A stretch of DNA of 64,000 nucleotides from an uncultured Christensenellaceae bacterium (GTDB taxonomy: Bacteria; Bacillota; Clostridia; Christensenellales; Borkfalkiaceae), in assembly GCA_910586945.1 (NCBI GenBank), contig CAJULO010000001.1, forward strand, positions 114,997 to 178,996, in the 5' to 3' direction. Shown piece by piece: positions 42,181 to 52,055 of the stretch. The notes under the pieces were generated by a model, which was not told the DNA's origin, ran no database searches, and was given only the letters and a program-made list of their open reading frames with translations. Position 1 is the stretch's first letter, and every line of letters starts with the position of its first letter. Position numbers and translations under genes: made by a program.

Positions 42181-42969
42181 ATGATTTTATGTATAGATGC
42201 TGGAAATACTAATATTAAATATGGTATATTCCAAAAGAATAAGCTTTTAGCAAGTTTTCGTGTAGCAACCGACTATAAAAAAACTTGTGATGAGTATGGG
42301 GTTACACTCATCAATATGCTTATGTGTAAAAATATAAAAGTTACAGATTTGCAAGGTGTAATTATTTCCTCTGTAGTTCCTTCATTAAATTACACAATTT
42401 TGCATATGTGTAAATCATATTTGCATTTAGATGCTATTTTAGTTGGAGCAGGAACAAAAACAGGCCATAATATTCGTACAGATAGTCCTAAAGAAGTTGG
42501 TTCAGATAGAATTGTAAATAATGTAGCAGCAATCGCAAAATATGGTGTACCGCTTATTGTTATTGATTTTGGTACAGCAACTACATTTAATGTTATCAAT
42601 AGTAAAAAAGAATTTATTGGCGGTGTTATATCAGCTGGTGTGCGTGGTGCGTTAGATTCTTTAGTGAATGGTACAGCAAAACTTCCAAAGGTAGAGTTAG
42701 AAATGCCAAAATCTGCAATTGCAAAAAATACAATTACAAATATGCAAGCTGGTATTTTACTAGGTACAGCAGGAGCAGTACAATATATCGTCAAAAAAAT
42801 TAAAGCTGAATTGAATGAAGAGAATGTAAAAGTGGTTGCTACTGGTGGATTTAGCAATTTAATTGCACATGAAGTACAATGTATTGAATATATTGATAGA
42901 CAATTAACTCTAAATGGATTAAATATTTTATATCATCTCAATACGAAAAAAGAGGAAAAGAGCAGTTAA
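42181..42969 (+). CDS. coaX: type III pantothenate kinase
   Basis: First step of coenzyme A synthesis: phosphorylates pantothenate. 262 residues in an ASKHA fold: DAGNTNIKYG near residue 5, ISSVVPSL, GSDRIVNN and DFGTATTF (Asp 123 region), GGVISAG. Start at 42181 follows AAAGGAA; an in-frame TTG at 42160 is less likely. A strong terminator overlaps the 3' end. Confidence 0.95.
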   Translation: MILCIDAGNTNIKYGIFQKNKLLASFRVATDYKKTCDEYGVTLINMLMCKNIKVTDLQGVIISSVVPSLNYTILHMCKSYLHLDAILVGAGTKTGHNIRTDSPKEVGSDRIVNNVAAIAKYGVPLIVIDFGTATTFNVINSKKEFIGGVISAGVRGALDSLVNGTAKLPKVELEMPKSAIAKNTITNMQAGILLGTAGAVQYIVKKIKAELNEENVKVVATGGFSNLIAHEVQCIEYIDRQLTLNGLNILYHLNTKKEEKSS

Positions 42970-42986
42970 TTTTTGCTCTTTTTTAT
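42956..42986 (+). terminator. terminator overlapping coaX 3' end
   Basis: Nine-base stem AAAAGAGCA / TGCTCTTTT (42956-42964 with 42974-42982), then TT. Confidence 0.88.
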
Positions 42987-43053
42987 TTATTTTCAATTCA
43001 AATTATATACCAACTAATATCCTGCAAAATAAAAATTATTTAAGAGTTTTTAT

Positions 43054-43698
43054 ATGATAAATTTTCCATATACTATTTGTTATCAAAACCGAAAGAGTCT
43101 TGTAATTTGTATACGTGAAGGCGAAGTTTTTGTAAAAGCACCGCATATTTTTTCTAAAGATAAAATAAAAGAGATTCTACAAGACAAAAAGAGTTGGATA
43201 GAAAAAAAATTAAAAGAACATATAATACATAATTCTCTTTTTTTAAATGTAAAGCAAAAGAAAAAAATTCTCTATAGAGGACGAGAATTTGTCTTAATTT
43301 TAAATAGTCAAAAGAATACAATTGTGAACTATGTATTTTATTTTAAGAATGAGCGAAGTATACAGAAATTTTTTATTGAAAAATTTTTTTCAAAAATTAA
43401 ACAACTTTTATTTGCAATAGCTGAGAAAATGCAAGTGCAACCATCTAGTTTAAAGCTTATCAACTTTAAAGCAAAATGGGGTAGTTGTGATAAGTTAAAA
43501 AATATCAAACTGAATTGGCGTGTCTATATGTTACCAGACTCTCTTTTATATTATTTATTGGTACACGAATTGGCACATATCATAGAATTGAATCATTCTA
43601 ATAAGTTTTGGCAAGTTGTTGAAAAATATTGTAAATCTTATAAACAATTGCGTAAAGAACTCAAAAACTATGATTTTTTAACAAATTTATATAGATAA
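43054..43698 (+). CDS. YgjP-like metal-dependent hydrolase (M48-type)
   Basis: 214 residues. The zinc site is HELAH, five residues, HSNKFW (about 172-184), and KWGSCD upstream (about 147), diagnostic of the YgjP/DUF45 group. Members have been linked to metalloprotease or nucleotide-phosphohydrolase activity; the true substrate is unsettled. No signal peptide. It has no neighbours in an operon; its ribosome binding site is weak (AAGAG). Confidence 0.85.
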   Translation: MINFPYTICYQNRKSLVICIREGEVFVKAPHIFSKDKIKEILQDKKSWIEKKLKEHIIHNSLFLNVKQKKKILYRGREFVLILNSQKNTIVNYVFYFKNERSIQKFFIEKFFSKIKQLLFAIAEKMQVQPSSLKLINFKAKWGSCDKLKNIKLNWRVYMLPDSLLYYLLVHELAHIIELNHSNKFWQVVEKYCKSYKQLRKELKNYDFLTNLYR

Positions 43699-43783
43699 TT
43701 AAAAAAATTATATAATATTTAAAATTGTACAAATTAGACAATAAAATTAAATTTTTCCAAATATAAAAAATTTTAAAAAATAT

Positions 43784-43812
43784 TTGACAAATCTGAAAAA
43801 GCATTGTATATT
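43784..43812 (+). promoter_or_regulatory. sigma-A promoter of argG
   Basis: -35 TTGACA (43784-43789), 17-base spacer, -10 TATATT (43807-43812). Confidence 0.88.
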
Positions 43813-43847
43813 TAGCAATAACTTACATCCGGATTAAGGAGAACAAA

Positions 43848-45068
43848 ATGAAAAAGAAAACAATTCAAAAAGTTGTATTAGCATATTCTGGTGGTCTTGA
43901 TACATCAATTATTATTCCGTGGTTAAAAGAAAATTACAACAATTGTGAAGTTATTGCTGTGTCTGCTAATGTGGGACAAGGTACTGAACTTGATGGACTT
44001 GAAGCAAAAGCTATGCAATCAGGTGCTTCAAAACTTTATATCGAAGATTTGCGTAAGGAATTTATTGAAGAATATATCTATCCAACTCTGCAAGCAGGTG
44101 CAATATATGAAAATAAGTATTTACTCGGTACATCTTTTGCAAGACCGGTTATTGCTAAAAGACTCGTTGAAATTGCTAAAAAGGAAGGAGCGGATGCAAT
44201 TTGTCATGGATGTACTGGGAAGGGGAATGACCAAGTACGCTTTGAACTCGCTATAAAAGCATTTGCTCCAGAGATGCACATCATTGCTCCTTGGAGAATT
44301 TGGGATATCAAAAGTCGTGACCAAGCAATTGATTATGCAGAAGCACATCATATTCCTTTAAAAATCACAAGAGAGACAAACTATTCAAAAGATAAAAATT
44401 TGTGGCATTTATCCCATGAAGGTATGGATTTAGAAAATCCAGCAAATGAACCAAAATATGAGAGTATTTTAGAAATGGGAGTCTCTCCAGAAAAAGCACC
44501 GGATAAAGCAACCTACATTACTTTAACATTTGAAAAAGGTATTCCAGTTGCACTCGATGGAAAAAAATTAAATTGTATCACTCTGATGGAAAAACTCAAT
44601 GATATAGGGGGCAAAAACGGTATAGGTATTGTCGATGTTGTTGAAAATAGACTTGTTGGTATGAAGAGCCGTGGTATTTATGAAACTCCAGGCGGAACAA
44701 TTTTATATGCAGCACATGAAATGTTGGAATCTCTCTGCCTTGATAGAGATACACAACATATGAAACAACATATTGCTATCAAATTTGCTGAAATAGTTTA
44801 TAATGGACAATGGTTTACTCCGCTTAGAGAGGCACTGTATGCCTTTATTGCAAAAACGCAAGAGCATGTAAATGGAAATGTTAAACTTAAAATTTATAAG
44901 GGAAATATTTTTCCTGCATCTTTGACAAGTAAAGATTCTTTATACAGTGAAGAAATGGCGACTTTTGGTGATGATGGTATATACAATCAACAGGATGCAC
45001 AAGGATTTATCAATTTATATGGGCTACCTATTACAGTAAAATCTGTACTTGATGCAAAAAAGAAATAA
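43848..45068 (+). CDS. argG: argininosuccinate synthase
   Basis: ATP-dependent joining of citrulline and aspartate in arginine synthesis. 406 residues. ATP-binding AYSGGLDTSIIIPWLKE (about 11-27), HGCTGKGNDQVRFE and the C-terminal YNQQDAQGFINLYGLP are diagnostic. argH is not adjacent. With carAB 280 bases downstream, this region deals with carbamoyl phosphate, arginine and pyrimidines. Own promoter and terminator. Confidence 0.97.
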   Translation: MKKKTIQKVVLAYSGGLDTSIIIPWLKENYNNCEVIAVSANVGQGTELDGLEAKAMQSGASKLYIEDLRKEFIEEYIYPTLQAGAIYENKYLLGTSFARPVIAKRLVEIAKKEGADAICHGCTGKGNDQVRFELAIKAFAPEMHIIAPWRIWDIKSRDQAIDYAEAHHIPLKITRETNYSKDKNLWHLSHEGMDLENPANEPKYESILEMGVSPEKAPDKATYITLTFEKGIPVALDGKKLNCITLMEKLNDIGGKNGIGIVDVVENRLVGMKSRGIYETPGGTILYAAHEMLESLCLDRDTQHMKQHIAIKFAEIVYNGQWFTPLREALYAFIAKTQEHVNGNVKLKIYKGNIFPASLTSKDSLYSEEMATFGDDGIYNQQDAQGFINLYGLPITVKSVLDAKKK

Positions 45069-45102
45069 TTTGTATCTGCATCCTAGATATTTTACATATA
45101 GC

Positions 45103-45140
45103 AAAAAGACTGATTTTATTTTAAAACCAGTCTTTTTTTT
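45103..45140 (+). terminator. terminator after argG
   Basis: Ten-base stem AAAAAGACTG / CAGTCTTTTT (45103-45112 with 45128-45137) with long T-run. Confidence 0.9.
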
Positions 45141-45170
45141 GAATTTTTATAGTAAATTTGTAGAATGTTA

Positions 45171-45199
45171 TTGCAATTTGAAGAACAATGTGATATAAT
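45171..45199 (+). promoter_or_regulatory. sigma-A promoter of carAB
   Basis: -35 TTGCAA (45171-45176), 17-base spacer, extended -10 TGATATAAT (45191-45199). The leader before carA is about 145 bases, without a clear PyrR-binding or terminator structure. Confidence 0.82.
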
Positions 45200-45350
45200 A
45201 TTAAAAATTTGTACTTTTTAAAGTATAAGTCTGTAAAGATTACTATATCTACAATATTTTTAGAAAGAATTACATATTTGACCAAATGAGATAATTTTAT
45301 ATACAAAAAAATGTACGCAAATGTTTAAACTGTAAAAAAAGGAGAAGTGT

Positions 45351-46424
45351 ATGGAAGAAATAGTATATTTAACCTTGCAAAATGGACAGTCCTTTCAAGG
45401 CAAAAGATTTGGTGCAACTGGTGAGATTGTAGGTGAAATTGTATTTGCAACAGCTATGACAGGGTATCTAGAAACCTTGACAGACCCAAGTTATCATGGT
45501 CAAATTGTTATACAAACATTTCCATTGATAGGGAATTATGGTGTTATATCACATGATTTTGAAAGTTTAAAACCATCTGTTTCGGCGTATATTGTACGAG
45601 AACACTGTGGAACTCCATCTAATTTTAGAATGGAAAGTGATTTAGATAGTTATCTAAAGCAAAATAATATCATAGGCATCTACGGTATTGATACACGATA
45701 TCTAACGAAAATTGTGCGTGAAAGCGGTGTAATGGCAGCAAAAATTTCCGCAAAACCCTTAGAATCTTTAGAAGAATTACAACAATTTGCAATTCGCAAT
45801 GCCATTCAAGCAGTAACTTGTAAAGAAGTTATCGTGCATGGAAAAGGGAATGCACACAAGATTGCAGTATGGGATTTTGGTAGTAAAAATAATATTATTG
45901 CAGAACTTGTACAACGAAATTGTGAAGTCTATCAAGTGCCAGCATTTTATACGGCAGAGCAAATTTTAGATTTGCATATTGATGGACTTATGCTAACAAA
46001 TGGGCCAGGTGACCCAGAAGAAAATAGTACAATCATTGCAAATTTGAGAAAACTCATCAATAAAGTTCCAATTTTTGGAATATGTATGGGACATCAACTT
46101 TTTGCACTTGCAATGGGTGGAAAAACTGCAAAAATGAAGTATGGGCATAGAGGGGTAAATCAACCAGTTAAAGATTTGAAGACGGGTCGAGTATATATAT
46201 CCAGTCAAAATCATGGATATCAAGTGCAATCTGCTTCTATTGAAAAGGTGGGTAAATTACGCTTTATCAACGCCAATGATAACACTTGTGAAGGCATAGA
46301 TTATCCAGAGTATAATGCCTTTACAGTACAATTTCATCCAGAAGCTTGTAGTGGACCAAAAGATTTAGCTTTTTTATTTGATAGATTTATAGATATGGTT
46401 GTTCAAAATAAGGGAGGAAGATAA
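45351..46424 (+). CDS. carA: carbamoyl-phosphate synthase small subunit
   Basis: Hydrolyses glutamine and channels ammonia to CarB for arginine and pyrimidine synthesis. 357 residues. Amidotransferase triad: Cys245 in GICMGHQ, His329 and Glu331 in FHPEACSGP. AAGGAG precedes the ATG; carB follows after 3 bases. Confidence 0.97.
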   Translation: MEEIVYLTLQNGQSFQGKRFGATGEIVGEIVFATAMTGYLETLTDPSYHGQIVIQTFPLIGNYGVISHDFESLKPSVSAYIVREHCGTPSNFRMESDLDSYLKQNNIIGIYGIDTRYLTKIVRESGVMAAKISAKPLESLEELQQFAIRNAIQAVTCKEVIVHGKGNAHKIAVWDFGSKNNIIAELVQRNCEVYQVPAFYTAEQILDLHIDGLMLTNGPGDPEENSTIIANLRKLINKVPIFGICMGHQLFALAMGGKTAKMKYGHRGVNQPVKDLKTGRVYISSQNHGYQVQSASIEKVGKLRFINANDNTCEGIDYPEYNAFTVQFHPEACSGPKDLAFLFDRFIDMVVQNKGGR

Positions 46425-46427
46425 ACT

Positions 46428-49400
46428 ATGCCTAAAAGAGCAGATATCAAAAAAGTATTGGTAATTGGTTCAGGACCAATTGTCATCGGACAGGCGGCGG
46501 AATTTGACTATGCTGGTACACAGGCGTGTAGAGTATTAAAAGAGGCGGGTATAAATGTAGTTTTATGCAATTCTAATCCAGCGACAATTATGACAGACTC
46601 TGCATTGGCTGATGAAATTTATTTGGAACCTTTAACTCTTGAGAGTATAAAAAGAATTATCATTAAGGAAAAACCAGATAGTTTACTTGCATCATTAGGC
46701 GGGCAAACAGGTCTAACTTTAGGGTGTCAACTTGCGAAAGAAGGTTTTTTAGATGCACATGGAGTAAAACTTATCGGTACAAAATTAGATTCTATTGATA
46801 GAGCAGAAGATAGAGAACTTTTTAAAAAGACAATGCAAAAGATAAATCAACCAGTTATCCCATCCGATATTGCATATACTGTAGAAGAATGTCTTGCGAT
46901 AGCAGAGAAAATTGGCTATCCAATCATAATTCGTCCAGCATTTACACTCGGTGGTGGTGGCGGTGGTGTTGCCTATAATGCTAAAGAATTAAAAGAAGTG
47001 GCACATACTGGTCTTATGCTTTCACCAATCACACAAGTACTCGTTGAAAAATATATTTATGGCTGGAAGGAAATAGAATTTGAAGTTTTAAGAGATTCTG
47101 CAGGCAATGTGCTTACTGTTTGTTCCATGGAAAATTTTGACCCTGTAGGAATACATACTGGGGACTCTATTGTTGTTGCTCCATGTATGACTTTATCGGA
47201 TAAAGAATATCAAATGTTGCGTTCTGCAAGTCTGAATATCATTACTGAACTTGCTATTGAAGGTGGATGCAATTGTCAATTTGCTTTAAATCCAAATAGT
47301 TTTGAATATGCAGTCATTGAAGTCAATCCTAGAGTATCTCGTTCCTCAGCACTTGCAAGCAAAGCAACAGGATATCCTATAGCAAAAGTTGCAACAAAAA
47401 TTGCATTAGGATATACATTAGATGAAATCAAAAATGATGTCACTGGAAAAACATATGCTTGTTTTGAACCAAGTTTAGACTACTGTGTTGTAAAATTACC
47501 AAAATGGCCTTTTGATAAATTTTTATATGCAAAACGCGAACTTGGCACAAGAATGAAAGCAACTGGTGAAATTATGGCAATTGGACATACATTTGAAGAG
47601 GCAATTATGAAGGCAGTGCGTGGCGCTGAAATCTCTTTAAATAGTTTAAATTTGCCAAAAGTTTCTGAGCTTGATTTAGTCCAAGAGTTGACAAGATTAA
47701 CTGATGAGCGTTTATTTATTGTATTTGCCGCTTTAAAAGCAGGTATTTCTATTGATGAAATTTTTGAAAAGACAAAAATTGATAGATGGTTTTTACATAA
47801 ACTCAATCATTTGGTAACTTATGAGAAAACAATTGCCAATGCAAAATTAACTGCAAAACTTTATGAAAAAGGCAAATCTTTAGGATATTTAGATAGTGAA
47901 ATTGAAAAGCTATCTGGACAAAAAATACCATATCATAAAAATTGCGTATATAAAATGGTGGATACTTGTGCTGCAGAATTTTCTGCACAAACACCGTATT
48001 TTTATGCTTGTTATGAGGATGAAGCACATGACGAAGCAAGACAATTTATTGCAAAAAGTCAGAAGAAACGGATAATTGTTATTGGGTCTGGTCCAATTCG
48101 CATAGGGCAAGGGATTGAATTTGACTATTCATCTGTATATTGTGTGTGGACTTTGAAAAAAATGGGATATGAAGTAATTACTATCAATAATAATCCAGAG
48201 ACTGTATCTACTGATTTTGATACAGCAGATAGGTTATATTTTGAACCATTGACTCCAGAAGATGTACAAAATGTCATTGATAGAGAAAAACCTTACGGAG
48301 TTGTCATTACATTTGGTGGTCAAACTGCAATTAAACTGTGCAAATATTTAGAGGCAAAAGGAGTAAATATCTTAGGTACATCTGCTGATAGTGTTGATAT
48401 GGCAGAAGATAGAGAAAGATTTGATGCTCTACTTGAAAAGGTAGGAATCAATCGTCCTAAGGGGGTAACTGTGATGCATAAGACAGAAGCTATACAAGCG
48501 GCTAATGCATTAGGATATCCAGTATTACTCAGACCGTCCTATGTGATTGGTGGACAAAATATGACTATTGCTTTTACACAGAATGATATTGAGCGTTACA
48601 TGGATATTATTATGGCACAAAAAATTGAAAATCCTGTGCTATGTGATAAATATTTGATGGGGAAAGAGCTTGAAGTGGATGTAATTAGTGATGGAAAAGA
48701 AGTGTTAATACCAGGTATTATGCAGCACATTGAACGCGCTGGCGTTCATAGTGGAGATTCTATTGCTGTTTATCCGCCATACAGTATAGATACACCTATG
48801 CTAGATAAAATTATAGATTGTTCTACAAAACTTGCATTGGCATTGAAGACAAAAGGTCTTATCAATATCCAGTTTTTAGTACATAAAAATGAATTATTTG
48901 TGATTGAAGTGAATCCTCGTGCTTCACGAACAATTCCATATATTTCAAAAGTAACAGGGGTGCCTATGGTGGAACTTGCTACAAAAATTATGCTGGGGGC
49001 AAAACTGAAAGAATTGGGATATGGTGTTGGACTCTATAAAAACGCAGAGTATGTTGCTATTAAAGTACCTGTTTTTTCTTATGAAAAACTCAATGATGTA
49101 AACTCTCAATTGGGTCCAGAAATGAAATCAACGGGAGAAGTTTTAGGGCTTGGTAAAACAAGAGAAGAGGCACTTTTTAAAGGTTTAGTTTCAGCGGGAT
49201 TTAAATTATATCAACCTACAAAAGACAGAGAAGTTGGCGTATATATTACTGTAAATGACCACGATAAAGAAGAGATGTTAACATTTGCAAAAAAGTTTGC
49301 CGATTTAGGTATGAATATTTATGCCACAGCAGGTACAGCAAGAGCAATGCAAAATATTGGCATTACAGCAACTGTTGTGGATAGAGTGGAAAAGAGCGAC

Positions 49401-49634
49401 CAGATGCTACAACTTATGGATGATGGTAAAATTGATTATATTGTTTATACAGGGAAAACAGATATCCATTCTATACAAGATTATATTCGTATGCATCATC
49501 ATGCAATTCTCTTGGGAATTACTACACTTACTTCATTAGATACTGCAAATGCTTTAGCAGATAGTATTGCCAGTGGATATACTGAAAGAAATACAGAACT
49601 TGTTGATATCAATAGATTGAATATAGCAAAATAG
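46428..49634 (+). CDS. carB: carbamoyl-phosphate synthase large subunit
   Basis: 1,068 residues in the usual duplicated form: two ATP-grasp halves (the second starts at about residue 545 with KKRIIVIGSGPIRIGQGIEFDYSS) and a C-terminal MGS-like allosteric domain (about 930-1068). EVNPRVSRSSALASKATGYP and EVNPRASRTIPYISKVTGVP mark the two active sites. It forms the complex with CarA. It is the second gene of the operon; a desulfurase follows 21 bases later. Confidence 0.97.
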   Translation: MPKRADIKKVLVIGSGPIVIGQAAEFDYAGTQACRVLKEAGINVVLCNSNPATIMTDSALADEIYLEPLTLESIKRIIIKEKPDSLLASLGGQTGLTLGCQLAKEGFLDAHGVKLIGTKLDSIDRAEDRELFKKTMQKINQPVIPSDIAYTVEECLAIAEKIGYPIIIRPAFTLGGGGGGVAYNAKELKEVAHTGLMLSPITQVLVEKYIYGWKEIEFEVLRDSAGNVLTVCSMENFDPVGIHTGDSIVVAPCMTLSDKEYQMLRSASLNIITELAIEGGCNCQFALNPNSFEYAVIEVNPRVSRSSALASKATGYPIAKVATKIALGYTLDEIKNDVTGKTYACFEPSLDYCVVKLPKWPFDKFLYAKRELGTRMKATGEIMAIGHTFEEAIMKAVRGAEISLNSLNLPKVSELDLVQELTRLTDERLFIVFAALKAGISIDEIFEKTKIDRWFLHKLNHLVTYEKTIANAKLTAKLYEKGKSLGYLDSEIEKLSGQKIPYHKNCVYKMVDTCAAEFSAQTPYFYACYEDEAHDEARQFIAKSQKKRIIVIGSGPIRIGQGIEFDYSSVYCVWTLKKMGYEVITINNNPETVSTDFDTADRLYFEPLTPEDVQNVIDREKPYGVVITFGGQTAIKLCKYLEAKGVNILGTSADSVDMAEDRERFDALLEKVGINRPKGVTVMHKTEAIQAANALGYPVLLRPSYVIGGQNMTIAFTQNDIERYMDIIMAQKIENPVLCDKYLMGKELEVDVISDGKEVLIPGIMQHIERAGVHSGDSIAVYPPYSIDTPMLDKIIDCSTKLALALKTKGLINIQFLVHKNELFVIEVNPRASRTIPYISKVTGVPMVELATKIMLGAKLKELGYGVGLYKNAEYVAIKVPVFSYEKLNDVNSQLGPEMKSTGEVLGLGKTREEALFKGLVSAGFKLYQPTKDREVGVYITVNDHDKEEMLTFAKKFADLGMNIYATAGTARAMQNIGITATVVDRVEKSDQMLQLMDDGKIDYIVYTGKTDIHSIQDYIRMHHHAILLGITTLTSLDTANALADSIASGYTERNTELVDINRLNIAK

Positions 49635-49655
49635 CAATGATGCAAGGAGCTTGCA

Positions 49656-50798
49656 ATGCAAATTATATATTTAGATAATGCTGCGACGACAATACCAGAT
49701 AGCAAGGCCACAGAGCAAGCTATGGAATTTATACAAGATAAATTTTATAATCCTTCTGCTATCTATCGCCAAGGTATTTTTGTGCATACTGCACTGGATA
49801 ATGCTAGAGAGGGTATGTTACAATTTTTAGATGCCAATAGAACACATAATTTTATTTTTACCAGTTGTGGAACAGAGAGTAATAATCAAGTTTTTCAATT
49901 TGCAGTGAAAAGCAATAAAAATATTGTTGTCAATTTGGGAGAACATCCATCTGTGTACAACATAGCAAAACATCTTGAGCAGAAAGGATACGAAGTGCGT
50001 TATGCAAAACTTGCAAGGAGTGGAGCAGTTGATTTAGAACATCTTTTAAGTCTTGTAGATGATAAAACAACACTTGTCAGTGTAATGCACATCAACAATG
50101 AAACTGGAGCAATCAATAATATTGATAGAATTGCACATCTCGTTAGAGATAAAACAAAAAACCATCGTTGCTATGTGCATGTTGATGGAGTACAAGCATT
50201 TGCAAAAATTACATATAACTTGTCTGAAAATATAGACTTTTATACTGTATCAGCACATAAAATAGGTGGATTAAAAGGTGTTGGTGGGACTTATTATAAA
50301 AAAAACATTCCATTTACTCCTTTCATTTATGGCGGTGGACAGGAGATGGGATTAAGAAGTGGAACAGAAAATGTTTTTGGAAATATGCAGTTTTTTTATG
50401 CAACGAGCAATAGAATGGCAAATTTAAAGCAATGTTGGCAAAATGTTGTAGACTGTAAAAGTTATATACAAGAATATTTAGAGAAGGAATTATTCAAGAT
50501 ACTTTATGTACAAAATAATTCACCTTATATATTGACAATTTCGGCAGTGGGACTGCGTGGTGAAGTATTATTGCATATGTTAGAAGAGGAAGGTGTTTTG
50601 TGTAGTACAGGTTCTGCATGTTCTTCCAATGCAAAATATAAATATAGTAGAATTATACAAGCAACAAGCTTGAAAAATCCAGAGATAGAAGGTGTTTTAC
50701 GCTTATCTTTTGGATATAAAACAACTTTAGCAGAGTGTAAACAAGCGACGGAAAAACTCAATAGCTGTGCAAAAAAATTAAAGGCAAAACTCTTATAA
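49656..50798 (+). CDS. cysteine desulfurase, NifS/IscS type
   Basis: 380 residues, PLP enzyme. Lys202 in SAHKIGGLKG binds PLP; Cys323 in CSTGSACSS is the persulfide cysteine in the flexible loop. It lies 11 bases before thiI, the same arrangement as Bacillus nifZ-thiI, so it should give sulfur to ThiI for 4-thiouridine in tRNA. It belongs to a different subfamily from the SufS-like desulfurase at 4.0 kb. Confidence 0.94.
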   Translation: MQIIYLDNAATTIPDSKATEQAMEFIQDKFYNPSAIYRQGIFVHTALDNAREGMLQFLDANRTHNFIFTSCGTESNNQVFQFAVKSNKNIVVNLGEHPSVYNIAKHLEQKGYEVRYAKLARSGAVDLEHLLSLVDDKTTLVSVMHINNETGAINNIDRIAHLVRDKTKNHRCYVHVDGVQAFAKITYNLSENIDFYTVSAHKIGGLKGVGGTYYKKNIPFTPFIYGGGQEMGLRSGTENVFGNMQFFYATSNRMANLKQCWQNVVDCKSYIQEYLEKELFKILYVQNNSPYILTISAVGLRGEVLLHMLEEEGVLCSTGSACSSNAKYKYSRIIQATSLKNPEIEGVLRLSFGYKTTLAECKQATEKLNSCAKKLKAKLL

Positions 50799-50809
50799 AA
50801 GGTATAGTT

Positions 50810-51982
50810 ATGATGGAAAAAGTAATTCTTATTCGCTATAGCGAAATGCATTTAAAAGGACAAAATAGAAAGATTTTTGAAAAAATCTTTATGAAAAATT
50901 TAAAACTTGCACTGGGCGATATTCCATATACTTTAGTACAAATTAAAGGAAGATATCTTTTAGAGAATTTTAACAGTCAAGATAGTAACAAAATTGTAGA
51001 AAAAGTAAAAAGAGTTTTTGGAACACATTCAATCAGTGTTGCAACAAAGGTAAAGAGCGATATTGATATAATTTTTCAATGTATACAAACTTATTTAAAA
51101 GAGTATTGTTTAACGAAACAAACTTTTAAAATACAGACAAATAGAGCAGATAAGAGTTTCCCCTTAAATTCTATGCAAATCAGTAGTACTCTTGGGGGTA
51201 TGGTACTTAAAAATTTTAAAAATTTAGCAGTTGATGTACACAATCCAGATTATCTCATCAACATAGATATGCGTGAAAATGGTTTTACTTTTATCTCCTA
51301 TGCAACAATTGCTGGTGCTGGCGGATTACCGGTTGGTAGTTCAGGAAAAGGACTATTGTTGCTCTCTGGGGGAATTGATAGTCCGGTTGCAGGACATATG
51401 ATTGCAAAGAGAGGAATGGAAATATTTTGTATACATTTTCATAGCTATCCATATACAAACTTGCAGGCACGACAAAAAGTAGAGCAACTAGCAAAATTAT
51501 TATCTACATATACTGGTAAAATACAATTGTATCTTATCAATGTAACAGATATACAAGAACAGATACATAAACTCTGTCCGAGCGAGATGATGATTACAAT
51601 TTTACGCCGTTTTATGATTGCCATTGCAGATAAATTGGCTAAACAAATAGGAATACAAACGCTTATTACTGGTGAAAATTTAGGACAAGTTGCTAGCCAG
51701 ACCATTGAAGGGATAACCTCTTCTAATGCTGTTACAAGTTTACCAGTCTTGCGTCCTTTAATTGGTTTTGATAAAGAAGAAATTATAGCTAGAGCTAGAG
51801 CAATTGGTAGTTTTGAAATATCTATTTTGCCATATGAAGACTGTTGTACTGTATTTTTACCAAAACATCCACTGATTAAACCCAAATTAGCTGAAGTGGA
51901 AAGAGCAGAAAAAAAATTAGATATTGAAAAACTCATTCTTGCTGCCTTTGAAAATATGGAAGTTGTAGAATTTAAACTCTAA
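50810..51982 (+). CDS. thiI: tRNA 4-thiouridine synthase ThiI
   Basis: 390 residues: N-terminal ferredoxin-like and THUMP domains (to about 165) and a PP-loop ATPase with LLSGGIDSPVAGHM near residue 182. The rhodanese extension of enterobacterial ThiI is absent, as in Bacillus. Adenylates uridine 8 of tRNA, sulfur coming from the preceding desulfurase. The operon ends at a strong palindrome. Confidence 0.95.
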   Translation: MMEKVILIRYSEMHLKGQNRKIFEKIFMKNLKLALGDIPYTLVQIKGRYLLENFNSQDSNKIVEKVKRVFGTHSISVATKVKSDIDIIFQCIQTYLKEYCLTKQTFKIQTNRADKSFPLNSMQISSTLGGMVLKNFKNLAVDVHNPDYLINIDMRENGFTFISYATIAGAGGLPVGSSGKGLLLLSGGIDSPVAGHMIAKRGMEIFCIHFHSYPYTNLQARQKVEQLAKLLSTYTGKIQLYLINVTDIQEQIHKLCPSEMMITILRRFMIAIADKLAKQIGIQTLITGENLGQVASQTIEGITSSNAVTSLPVLRPLIGFDKEEIIARARAIGSFEISILPYEDCCTVFLPKHPLIKPKLAEVERAEKKLDIEKLILAAFENMEVVEFKL

Positions 51983-52009
51983 ATGTATTAGAGTAAAATA
52001 TGATGTATC

Positions 52010-52055
52010 AATAAAATAGAAACAGGGAATTGCAATTCCCTGTTTCTATTTTATT
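52010..52055. terminator. perfect 23-bp-arm bidirectional terminator
   Basis: A 46-base perfect palindrome with CAGGGAATTG / CAATTCCCTG at the centre and T/A-rich feet. It ends thiI (plus) and the PBP gene (minus), whose stop codon lies in the right arm. Confidence 0.93.

Noticed and set aside
45200..45350. PyrR-type attenuator before carAB
   Set aside because: The leader has no AGTCCAGAGAGGCT-like PyrR site and no terminator hairpin with a T-run.
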